Assembly: GCF_003286085.1 (NCBI RefSeq)
Contig: NW_020825289.1
Span: 17,236,001-17,300,000 of the forward strand
Length of the DNA stretch: 64,000 nucleotides
Direction: 5' to 3'
Source: Drosophila persimilis
Lineage: Eukaryota > Arthropoda > Insecta > Diptera > Drosophilidae
This document shows, piece after piece, positions 13,681 to 24,079 of this stretch. How positions within the stretch are numbered: the stretch's first letter is position 1; every line of letters begins with the position of its first letter. A model generated the notes under the pieces. It searched no databases. It was not told the origin of the DNA and was given only the letters and a program-made list of their open reading frames with translations. The translations under genes were made by a program, and so were the position numbers.

Positions 13681-14780
13681 TTTTATACCCGATACTCAAA
13701 ATGAGTATTGGGGTATATTAGATTTGTGGTAAAAGTGGATGTGTGTAACGTCCAGAAGGAATCGTTTCCGACCCTATAAAGTATGTATATTCTTGATCAG
13801 CATCAATAGCCGAGTCGATTGAGCCCTGTCTGTCTGTCCGTCCGTCCGTCTGTCCGTCCCCTTCAGCGCCTAATGCTCAAAGACTATAAGAGCTAGAACA
13901 ACGATGTTTTGGATCCAGACTTCTGTGATATGTCACTGCTCCAAAAATATTTCAAAACTTTGCCCCGCCCACTTCCGCCCCCACAAAGGGCGAAAATCTG
14001 TGGCATCCACAATTTCGACGATACGAGAAAACTAAAAACGCAGAATCGTAGAAGATGACTATATCTTCTAGAGTGCAAAATCTGAACCAGATCGTATAAT
14101 TATTATAGCCAGAATCACGAAAACAATTTCACTCTTTCTCGCTCTGTCTCACTCTAACACACAGGTTTCATGGTCGGTTTTGCCAATTGCAAAATATGAG
14201 TTCAAGGATCTCAGAACCTATAAAAGCCAGAGCAACCAAATTTGGTATCCACACTCCTGTAATATCGAACCTTGACCGTTTCATGTCCAAATTTCGCCAC
14301 ACCCCCTTCCGCCCCCGCAAAGGACGAAAATCTGAGGCAACCACAAATCTCAGAGACTATTAAGGCTAGAGTAACCAAATTTGGTACACACACTCCTTTA
14401 AGATATCACTATAAAACGTATATCTCAGAATTTCGCCCCACCCCCATCCGCCCCCACAAAGGACGAAAATCTGTTGCATCCACAATATTGCAGATTTGAG
14501 AAAACTAAAAACGCAGAATCATAGATAACGACCATATCTATCAGATTGCTGAATCTGGATCAGATCAGATAATTTTTGTAGCCAAAAGGAACAAATCAAT
14601 TTGCATTGGCTACGCAGCGCCCGACGTCACGCTCAGACTGATTTTCTGTCTCTCTCGCACGCACTCTTTGTCGTGTCGTTAAATATTAGCGGCGTCTGCC
14701 GGAGGAGAGCCATACTGACTTAGTATCGGGTATAACTCTAGAGTTGCGGTGTCCGCAGCAACTCACAACGTTCCCCCTCG
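13681..14780 (+). mobile_element. DINE-1/INE-1-like element, about 1.1 kb, with internal repeated modules
   Basis: Inverted ends TATACCCGATACT (13684-13696) and its exact complement (14722-14734) bracket the element. The left 170 bases carry the DINE-1 signature words (GAGTATTGGGGTATAT, GGAATCGTTTCCGACC, ATATTCTTGATCAGC, AGCCGAGTCGATTG) and the CTGTCTGTCCGTCCGTC run at 13828-13859. Inside are three diverged copies of a 140-200 bp module: 13878-14080, 14205-14345 and 14346-14530. Each includes a 'phosphate-like' A+C word CCGCCCCC(A/G)CAAAGG(A/G)CGAAAATCTG. The similarity continues to about 14780. No transposase frame. Non-autonomous Helitron (Helentron-related) is the accepted class of this family. 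Confidence 0.8.
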
Positions 14781-16255
14781 TTTTTTCTGCATCTAACAAT
14801 ATGCACAAAGGAGAGGTCTTGTCGGAAGGCGGTTAAGTGTTGAAGAGAAACTGATAGGATAACCCCACAAATTTTCTGTGTTGAATCCAGTGTAAATACG
14901 TGGTACTAATTAGATTTTAAATATAGAGTCTTTATTTAAAGCAAAATTTCATTTGAAATATAATTTTCGACCACAAAAAACACAGTTTTTTGTTTTGGTT
15001 TGGTATTTGGAATCATACAGTTTGTTGTATGTATTTATGTGGTATGCATCGTTTGTCCATTTGTAATCGTTTTGTCCATAATTACAATCGTCTTTTGCTG
15101 CCGAACAGAATTCCCAATTTAATGCAACAATTTCTATGGCTTTTGCCCTTGGATATTGTAGATTATTGGGGCAAACATTATTCCGGTAATTATTTGGGCT
15201 AAGTGGGCGCAATCAATTTTCAATTAGTCTCATGCAATGCGACTCGTAATTGTGCACACATATCTTGGGACAAAAAGAAGCGGGTCTGTCATTGGTAATT
15301 ATTGCAAATTATATGGCGCTCATATATATGGGATATGCTTGCAGCAATGCCAATCGAAAATTCTTGAATGAAACAAAGGAAACCAACGTCCAGGAGCAAC
15401 ACACACAGAGAGAGAAAGAGAGAGAGGGAGAGAGATGGAGAGATCGAGAAAATATTATTCAATTACGAGTCATGTCTCCCCGGACAATGGTAACGATAGG
15501 CATAACGGCCGCTTTCCCATAAACATTCCACGACTCCCTTTCAGCCAGGCCGTAAATTGAAGTAATAACAATCATGTGGCATGTGGCACTGTGGGCGGGA
15601 TAATAGTTGCTGACTTTATGTGAACGTTTCAACATTGATTTCGGTATTAAACGGAAATATGTATAAACTGTGGACAAGAAAGGAATTCCTTCTTTGTGCT
15701 CCTCTGGCTTTATCTTCTTCGTTGGGCAGGAATTACCAAATCGATCTGTTTGACTTGGATGTTGCTTCACATCAGCTTCGAAAAATCAATGGACATTGTA
15801 TTCCCCCCGCAATTAGCGAAGAACTGGCCCTTGGGGGGCTGCCACCTGGGCATGGCCTGCATTGATAAAGTGACCGCCTGTCCCACCCTGCCCGTTCCGG
15901 CAAGAAATTTGCATAAAATTCAAATAAAATAAAACGACAAGCCTTATAATCATTAGCCAGCGGCCATGTCGGCTCTCCTGGGTGCAGTGGGCCTGGTCCT
16001 GGGCATGGACAGTGGGCGCGAGATGCCTGCAACAGGGCGCTTCCCTTCCTCCTAGGAGGTGACTTATTTATGGACTTTCCATGCTAACGAGGCACCGGCA
16101 GTAAATTAATTTAGCCAACGAAAAATATACACACATACATAACGTACTTAGTGTCTTTGTACAGTGCGTTTCATAACATTAGGATTCTTGTGCTGGATGT
16201 TTTTGGGCTCGAGAGAGGATCCCTATCCCTATGGCATGTAATTATCTCGTTCGTG
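14781..16255. other. intergenic DNA downstream of Gr57a
   Basis: No gene is seen. A GA-rich tract lies at 15401-15448. The rest is A+T-rich unique-looking DNA. Confidence 0.6.
15401..15448. repeat. (GA)n-rich tract
   Basis: A run of AGAGAG/GGGAGA units preceded by a short (CA)4. It could bind GAGA factor, but there is no gene start beside it. Confidence 0.85.
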
Positions 16256-16261
16256 TTTATT
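16256..16261 (-). promoter_or_regulatory. AATAAA poly(A) signal of Gr57a
   Basis: A canonical AATAAA on the minus strand overlaps the TAA stop of Gr57a (stop at 16260-16262), so the 3' UTR is predicted to be very short. Confidence 0.6.
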
Positions 16262-17602
16262 ATATACCGATCCAGTTCTGCAGGGCCACCTTCTGCTGCT
16301 CAATATGTTCGCCCATCTTCTGGGTCATAGCGAACTGGATGAGAATGAGCAGATAGTTCACCAGAATCGTGACGAACTGGAACGAAAGCAGACGAAATTA
16401 GACAGTGAATCAGGGAAGACAATCCCAGCGGTACCCACCAGAGTTAGGACCGTTCGATTGAGGAGAATGTCTAAGCCGATTGTGAACTGCGGACGGGATT
16501 GCAAGCGCCAGCACATCAGAGAGTTAACCAGCTGCCTCGTGGCGGGACTGGTGGGGTACCAGTTGTCCAGCTGCTCGATGAGGCGGAGGCACCGCCGGGC
16601 CTCGAGGACTGCGCGTTCGCAGTAGAAGGGTCCGATGAGCAGCTTATACAGAGGAGCGGCCATGCAGAGTGCCACGTAGCCCAGCAAAACCCGGCTGCCT
16701 TTGTGCTGCTCCCGCTTCAGATTCAGCTGCATTTCCTCATCTTCGCGCTCCTCCATGCTCGCCACACCCATGCCGAAGATGATGTAGAGCTCGCTGGTGG
16801 TGATGGCCAGGTCGTGGGCCATCGACATCCACAGACTGAACGCGTACACCCGATTGATCTCCGCGATGAGCTGATGGAGCTCTTGGACCATGGCCACGGC
16901 CTGTCGGACGCGCTGCTCTCTGAGCTGCCGCTGCGGGAACCGCCACTCCAGAAACTTTGGGCTGAGGATCTTCTGGAGCAGCCGGAAGCGGATAGAGAGC
17001 AGCTCGACGAGACTCATGTGGACGTAGCCCGTGAAGTGAGGGCCCGCCGTCACGATGACGTAACAGTAGGCTGACAGCAGGAACAAGGTGCGGTGCCCGC
17101 TGGCCATCTGGATCACCGCGCTTGTGATGGCCCCCAGGTAGAGCACGGTGACGGTCACGAGCACCACAATGTTCTTCCTGAGCAGCTTCCGGTAATTAAG
17201 GCTGGCTCCAAAGTCCCGCATCAGCAGCGTATCCATAGCGGACAGGCGCACATAGATGCTAATGTGGCGGCGGGCGGCCGCCTGCAGGGACACCACCGTG
17301 ACGACAAACACCAGCGTGGACATGACCACCTCCAGAGCCGCAATGCTCAGCACCATCTTGTCGACGGCTGCCATTCGGCTGCGGATCTCCTCGCTCCCCA
17401 ACAGACCGCTGAGCGAGACGAACAGGACCAGGACCGCCAGTCCTGCCATGCCCAGCGAATAGATCCTCTTCCAGCGGGTAATCGCGAAACCGGTGCCCCG
17501 TCCACTGAACCCGTTGCAGCACATCACGAACTGGAGGCCGCAGATGAAGCTGGCACAGTCGTAGAGGGTCTCAGGTTCCCGAAAAAAGTACAGCACCGCC
17601 AT
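16260..17602 (-). CDS. Gr57a: gustatory receptor Gr57a
   Basis: Two exons on the minus strand, 16439-17602 and 16260-16376, are split by a 62 nt intron (donor GTGGGT, acceptor TTCCAG) in phase 0, giving 426 residues. The protein is a multi-pass insect chemoreceptor of the 7TM_7 (gustatory receptor) family, which forms ligand-gated cation channels in taste neurons with the N terminus inside the cell. The last exon encodes the family's C-terminal signature as NYLLILIQF (residues 395-403; usual form TYhhhhhQF), then AMTQKMGEHIEQQKVALQNW. The N terminus MAVLYFFREPETLYDC, the segment GPHFTGYVHM and the length match what I know of D. melanogaster Gr57a. The gene is much richer in G+C at third positions than its surroundings, so its antisense strand shows long false frames. 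No pseudogenising change is seen. The ligand is unknown. Confidence 0.93.
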
Positions 17603-17623
17603 AGCGTTGAGCGGAGGAAGCCA

Positions 17624-17629
17624 AACTGA
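17624..17629 (-). promoter_or_regulatory. initiator-like TCAGTT upstream of Gr57a
   Basis: TCAGTT on the minus strand lies 22-27 bases upstream of the Gr57a ATG and fits the fly Inr consensus. There is no clear TATA box at -30. The start site is inferred. Confidence 0.35.
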
Positions 17630-20600
17630 AGTTCAGTCCTTGCCGGCTCTATCAGTGATTGTCCCACCTGGTTGGAGTCATAAAAGGCAATTAGGTAATT
17701 GCTTTGATTTATTGTTTTGATACATTAATTTGTGTTTAATTTTCACCCAACACAACAACGATTAAACTTATTTGAAACATATTTACTATATCTCATGAGT
17801 TCCAATTCCAATCTTAGCAAGAAATAACCAAAAGTCTCGGGGTTCGAAGGGAGAAAGGTCAAGTTTGATTTTTATAGCTTAATTACTGGAGGAGGGACTA
17901 GTTGGCATATGAACCTACAGACGGACATCATATTTTATGCGATAATTTTCAGCCTTGCAGGCCATTGAAGGCAATCACGCAGATTAAGGATCTGCAGCAG
18001 CTGCACTTCATTGAAACCAATGTACCATTGTATGGCACCGTATCACTCATTGGTTATTACTTGTTAAATTTTCTCAATAAATAGTAATAACACACATTTA
18101 TGCCATACATTGCATTATCAGATATCAATAATAACTGAATTCACAAAAATAGTCTAACATTAATTATTGTCTGAAAATGTCTCGAATATCCAACAAGAAG
18201 TTGCATTTAACTTTGATTTGTGGCTGCAACTTTAAGTCTTTCTACACATTCCAATAAGTGAAAAAATGTAATTAAATTTCTGCAATTTTGGACAAAGCCA
18301 GAGAGAGAGAAAAAATGGATGTATCCAGGGGATTTTGGCAAGGGTGACAGAAGTACCTGGTGACAGGCCTCAAAAGCGTTTAATCGGAATGATTTACTGT
18401 CTGTGTGGGAGGGAGGTTGTCGGCTTTAATTAATAAAACTTGATTAACGGAAATTTTATGATTGTCCAAATGGCGGCGGGAGGCAATCAATCATTGCTAT
18501 CGTCCGTTTGCCCACCGATTCTGTTAATTATTTTGCATTAAATATTTATGAAATTCCCCAAAAGAAACCGTCTCCAAGAGACGGATGCGCGGAGAGAAAA
18601 AGCGTGAAATTAATTAGGCCTTGTCCGGACGGGCGGCCGGGCGGCCGGGCGGCCGGGCCGGGCATCAAATATGTGACTGCGGCAGAGCCAGTTAATAAAT
18701 TGTTTGCTGCACATTTGTGGTTCAATGCACATGGAATTGTAAATGGAAATGGACACATTAATTATGCGCAACTGTTGATTTTCTGGCTGATTAACCTCTA
18801 GAAGCTTAGTTGGGAAACAAATGTTATAAATAAACTCTACAAACAAATACCATTGGCTGTCGGAAATACCCTGCCATAATGCAATCGGTAAAAGCCTTAC
18901 TTGTCCCTTATGTCCATTTGTTTTCGATCATCCAGGACAGGGACTTTCCGCGCAGGCATGCCCTATGGACAATTAATTTGAATGCATATTTCATTTATTA
19001 CTATTTATCGCTTTCCGTATCACTGCATTTAAGGCAACATATGCGCAACATTTTCGCTTAAAATATTTTGAACCGTGCCAAGTCCAATCGAATTCGATTC
19101 GAGGGCCTTAGCCGGAGTATTTTCCACCCATATTTATCGCCATCTCCATCTCCTGTTCAACACATACACAGCTCTGACAGCTGGCTAACTGAGTGATGGA
19201 CCGACTGATTGACTTGCTGACATGTCCAAAAGCAAAAGCACAGCAAGACAGAAAACATAAAAAAGGAAATCAAATCTCCGCCCAGATGGGTTCAATTAAC
19301 GCTAATTTAAAATGCCAACATACATAAGTGGGTAGAAGGCTTCCAATTCCAGATACCCCAGAAAAGGGAAAATTCCCAGCCAATTTTCCACATGACCCCC
19401 ATCAAAATTTCGTTGTCAGCGGTTCAAGGCCTGACACTTGAAAGGACAACAACTTCTGCCTGTCGTCCAAACACGCTTTGATTGGGGACAATAACTGAAT
19501 CAAATCGAAGGGGAAAAGGGTTCGAACAACAGAGGTCGAAGTTCACCAAATGGTATATAGGAAAAACACTAAAAATAAATGTTTATTCTAATGGTAGTGA
19601 AATTGTTGAAAAGATTGATATTTCTAGGCTTTTATAGCATTTCCTCTAAATATTTTTTTCGCCTGCGGGTTCAAAATATCACAAAACGGAGAGCTTGTTC
19701 AGGCGGATATTCGGTTTTCAGAGGGAGAAATAGAAACCCATTTGTAGACACACTTAAGCATCGCAGGAGCGCCTCCTAATGCCTCACACAATTAAATTAA
19801 ATAACACCATAATTAATTACCGTCCACACAGAAACACTCGGCCAAACACGAGACTTGATTTGCTGGCCACCAGGAAGGTGCTAAAGTCCAGCTCCATACA
19901 TTATGGATGCGGGTGCGGGTGTGCGTGAGCGAAATAAAGAATGATTTATGGCGCTAAGCTAAATAAAGTTTCGCTCAGTTTTGTTTCGTTCTACGCATGT
20001 TCTTGTTCTCACAATTAGACATTGACCCCCCTGCAGAGGAGTAGGGGAGTAGCAGTTCCAGTTCCCCTTCTGGCCACATAAGTCGCATCGTAAATAAAAA
20101 GCAACCTTTGCAATGGAGCCATCAACTTTTGATGCAACTTATAACCATATCTGGCCGTAAACGCGCTAATGGGCCAGCATTGATTGGATATATCGAGCCC
20201 ACTTAAGAGCCGAACCATCAACTGCCCGAATGTCCGCCCATCAAAGCAAAGTGTTATCACAGCAGTATCTGCTCAGTGGTGGAATTCAGTATCTGTGACA
20301 GCCACATCGGATGCGGCAGTGGCAATGTCTCGTAATGCACAAAAGGCGTTTAATGGTAACGAGCAAATGGTCCCCAAGTAACTTTACTTCTTTCCGTTGG
20401 CCTTTATAAATTGTGTTATCCATAAAGTTGATAAGTGTATGTACATGCCCGTAGTTATAAATTGAAAAACACTCGCACAAAGGAGTTTCCTCTATTTCAA
20501 TATACCATTTAGTAAACTTTTTCATAGATTTGATTAGAATACCTTCTTCGTGCAGCTTCTTAAATGCAGTAAATGTTCATGGTATTTATTGTAAAGCAGT

Positions 20601-22620
20601 CTGGGTAACCTAAGTAATCGGAAGTTTCCCTGAGTGTACAGTTGAGGTTTATCATCGCGGCTGCTTTATCTCGCGCAGCTGCTGAAATATGCCCACTTCC
20701 GCCGCTGCTGCCCTGCCTCGTCGGGCTCTGGTGCTCGGTGCTGGCTGACCCTGCTATCGCCACATCTTTCCGGCCACGCTGCTGCTGCTGTTATTGCTGC
20801 TGCTGCTGCTGAAGGTTGCATGTTCATTTGGCTGTTCCCGCTGCTGTTGCACAGCATAAAATCCACTCAGCCATGCCACATAAAACCCGCAAAAAAGGCG
20901 ATGAAATTATGGTGCCTGCTCATTGTGATGTCGGAGGTGTAGGAGCATGGCGAACCAAGGCAAGAAACGAAAGCTGCACAGATGCCCTGCATTCCACGGA
21001 GTATGCGGTGGCTAGGGACATTATTATTATACGAGATATGTCTATGAAACCCTAATCCCAATCGTAATGTACCCCACGGCTTGTTACAAATCAACTTTAA
21101 TGATGAGAGCGATAATATGAGGGAGTATTGTGAGGCAAGATAGGCTCCATAGCTGCAGGAGTCGAGACCTGCCAAATGACGGGCAAGTTTTTGGCGCTCG
21201 GTTCTGGTTCTTGAAACTCCTTCAGTCCCCTGCAACGTCAGAACTGATTAACGAGCTGCAAATGATGTTATGCGCAACGGCCGCTGGCACAGCGTAAATT
21301 ACAAACAACCGGGCGTGCCACAAGAGGGGACAAGGAGCTCTATAATGATGCTAATGATTATGTTGATGTGGCATTGTTCGCGTGCGCAGACAGCTCGGCA
21401 TCCATTTCACTTGTTGCCTCGTGGCAGCTGTTGCACAAATGCTTGACACTTAAGTGGCCGCAAAAACAAAAAGCGAATGAAGGCAGAGGGAAGATAGTTC
21501 GACTTTGTAGCTCGCCTCCAATCCCACGAGGAACCCAAAAACTTCCCAGGCAATTGGCAGATGTCAGCTTTAAGCCATTTTAAAAAGCAAATGTCTGACA
21601 AAGCTGCAAGTAAAAGTTTTTATGCGCCACTTGGCCCGGCCATTCACAACTTGTACGTGGCAAATAAAACTGCAACCGGGGACTACTGCTGTCCCCTTTC
21701 AAGGAGTCTCCCTTGACTATGCAGTTGTAAGCCATAAAATCTGCTTAATATACGTACTTCCAACACAGCCACAGATTCGGAATTTATTGTCAAAACCGAC
21801 GAGGCGAAGCTTGCAATACCTTACTGGAACAAGACTATCTGGGAGGTTTTAGATGTGTATTAGATCATTCTAATGGCTTCGCTACTTCCAACAGGTTCAA
21901 TGCATTGATCAGCGATTGAATCAAAAGGGCTGACAGATGCACTGATTAACTGATGGACAGGAAACTAAACAGAATTGATGGATGAACGCTGACACTTGAA
22001 AGACGGACACAGATAGACGAATGGACCACGGATGGACATCTGTGTAAGCGTGTGCCTAATTTACAGAGAAATGGAGGAAGAAACAGATATGATGATAGAC
22101 AGACGGATGGAGTGACTCGGACTCATACACTGAACTGACAGGCGGACATAATAACGGATACAAATATGCCAGTGATATGATATCACCGCAAGGGTATTAC
22201 CAAAACAAAGATTCAGAAATGCTAACGAGGAGAAATGTGTTGGCACTGGCGCGGACTGGGTTACATAAGACTCGTGGCTTGGGGACCAACACGTTTTGGT
22301 TCACCTTGTGACATGGTTCGATTTACAGGTCAGCTGTTCTCAAGAATATCTGTATGTTATATCCAGCAGTCTGTGAGAGAAATGGAAATCTAGGAGACCC
22401 CACAGCCCGTTGCTTTCGCCTTCAAAGCTAATCATTTGCAGGTTTCCATATTCATAGCTGGCAAAGTGAAAGTGCTTGATTAGGAAAAATAAACATACGA
22501 AATTTGCTACCTATAATGGGAATATACGAGTATGTATGTATGTATGGACTGTGATGAGTGATTACCGGCCTCGCCAGTGATTAACGGATATGCAAATGGG
22601 TTCTTGAGATTGGGCTCGTG
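17630..22620. other. intergenic DNA between Gr57a and the secreted-protein pair
   Basis: No gene is seen. A GC-rich tandem repeat lies at 18630-18662, and CTG/GCT runs at 20780-20812. A stretch 21935-22110 is rich in GAT/GGA/GAC words of low complexity. Confidence 0.6.
18630..18662. repeat. (GGGCGGCC)n tandem repeat
   Basis: Three to four copies of an eight-base GC-only unit form an isolated GC spike in A+T-rich DNA. Confidence 0.85.
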
Positions 22621-22622
22621 CA

Positions 22623-22655
22623 TATAAATCAGAGTGTAGGACAGGCCGAGTCACT
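22623..22655 (+). promoter_or_regulatory. TATA box and initiator of the first secreted-protein gene
   Basis: TATAAAT at 22623-22629 is followed at the correct distance (about 30 bases) by TCACTC with its A at 22653, a fly core promoter. The leader would be only about a dozen bases if translation starts at 22666. Confidence 0.55.
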
Positions 22656-22665
22656 CATGCTGAAG

Positions 22666-23173
22666 ATGAACAGCAGCCACATGTCGATGAGGATTCTGTT
22701 GCTGGCGCTGCTGCCTTTGCTGTTCGGCGACACATCAGGTTGTGATACGAATGGTTCACCTCAGGTTCACCAAGCCCTTCAACTAATTAGTTTTCTCTTT
22801 TTTGATAGCTAGACATCTGAAAGTTCGGCCCCTGCGTCGCGAAGAGGTCCACGAACTGGGCAGCTCTCCGGCCCTGGGACGATCTGTATCCAGTGGGTTT
22901 GCTGCCTTGACTGGCTTTGCCCTAGGCCTGGGAAAGGCCCTGACCGGGGTTTTTATCTACGACGTGATCATCGCCAACGTAACCGACATCGAAGAGAGCG
23001 AAAGTTCAGCAAGTGAGGCCACAGTCAGAGAGATCTGCTTCAACACGGAGAGATCAGGGAACGATCTAACACCTTACAACGATGTGGATAGCGATGTCGA
23101 TGTAGAAGCGGAATTATCTTTCAAGAGTTCTAATGCGATGACTACCTGTATTGTTTACTATAAAAACAGATGA
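22666..23173 (+). CDS. small secreted protein, paralogue 1 (family unrecognised)
   Basis: Exons 22666-22738 and 22809-23173 are joined across a 70 nt intron (CATCAG|GTTGTG ... TTGATAG|CTAGAC), encoding 145 residues. I chose the ATG at 22666 because it has A at -3; in-frame ATGs at 22657, 22681 and 22687 are alternatives. A signal peptide (MRILLLALLPLLFG) is followed by basic RHLKVRPLRREEVHEL, then a glycine/alanine-rich hydrophobic stretch (SVSSGFAALTGFALGLGKAL TGVFIYDVI in two parts), then an acidic region, an EICF cysteine and a terminal TCIVYYKNR cysteine. The intron position and phase, domain order and both cysteines are shared with the gene starting at 23366, so they are tandem duplicates. 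Expected to be secreted, with one disulphide possible. I do not recognise the function. Confidence 0.8.
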
Positions 23174-23292
23174 CTGTAATCTGAGCGAACTGGTTGGAGG
23201 GCTGCTCACTGTCAGAGGTCAGAGTTTTTTTTTTCGGAATTTGCATATGCAAAATGATTTGCTGAACTTTCTTTGTCTTCTCTCTGCTGGGC

Positions 23293-23328
23293 ATAAAAGT
23301 CGGGCAGAACTTGCCGATTGTTTCAGTT
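23293..23328 (+). promoter_or_regulatory. TATA box and initiator of the second secreted-protein gene
   Basis: ATAAAAG at 23293-23299 lies about 31 bases before TTTCAGTTGG, whose TCAGTT has its A at 23325. This is textbook spacing. The predicted leader is 41 bases. Confidence 0.7.
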
Positions 23329-23365
23329 GGGTTTCTACGCGATCACGCAAAAGATCATCGAGAAA

Positions 23366-24079
23366 ATGAAATCGTTTGGGAATTTCGGGGCATTCTGCCT
23401 ACTCATCCTCGTCGCGGGTCTCAGTGCTGGAGTTGAAGGTGAGAGACATGGAGATGGAGATAGACGAGTCGGTCCGATTAATGATCTCGTTTGATCCGTA
23501 GCTCGGCGGTTGGCCCTGCGTCCGTTGTCGGTGCGGGAGCTGCGCGCTGCCCTGAGGGAGACAGGTCTGGATGAAGATTCCGAGGCTGGAAGATCGATTT
23601 CCTCTGCTTTGGCTGGCATCACAGGCTTCGCCCTGGGCATCACCAAGGGCGTCGGTGGCTCCCTACTCTTTGACGTGATCACCTCGAATGCCACAATCCA
23701 GTATGTCACCAATCTGCTGAACACCACCTCCTCCTCAACGACGGGAACCACTGGCACTGCTCAGGAGATCTGCTTCAAGAGCCGCAGTGCCGATGGAGAG
23801 ACCATCAGTGGACGGAGTAGCAATAACAGAGATTCGAGTGATGATCTAGTCTACAGCGATCCCATTAGCTCAGAGCTGTCCGGTGAGGAGCGACAGTTGG
23901 GCACAGGGACTGGCACCGGCACGGGGTCATCCGGTGGAGGCGTCACCTGCATTGTGCTCAACTCTGGAGTCAGGCGGCGACGTCAGCTGGTGGTACGCCC
24001 TGATACGACTGCAAACACTCGCAACCGCAACCGATCCCGGCGCCAGTCCAAGCGGCGAGTCGACCAGAGGGTTCGCTGA
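23366..24079 (+). CDS. small secreted protein, paralogue 2 (family unrecognised)
   Basis: Exons 23366-23438 and 23502-24079 are joined across a 63 nt intron (donor GTGAGA, acceptor TCCGTAG), encoding 216 residues. The ATG has a GAAA context. The signal peptide (FGAFCLLILVAGLSAGVEA) precedes ARRLALRPLSVRELRAAL. A conserved hydrophobic glycine-rich segment follows (SISSALAGITGFALGITKG, then GGSLLFDVITSN), with N-glycosylation sites (NAT, NTT). A Ser/Thr-rich stretch leads to EICF, then an acidic Asp/Ser tract, a (GT)n run, GGGVTCIVLNSG, and a strongly basic Arg-rich tail ending RVDQRVR that is absent from the upstream copy. The RRRR and RSRRQSKRR sites could be proprotein cleavage sites (inference). 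An ATTAAA lies at 24152-24157. Family and role are unknown. Confidence 0.85.

Noticed and set aside
16499-17629. Two long plus-strand frames of 191 and 178 codons opposite Gr57a
   Set aside because: They lie antisense to a clearly conserved receptor exon with high third-position G+C, which makes the opposite strand open. Their peptides are His/Gln/Arg rich and unlike any family.
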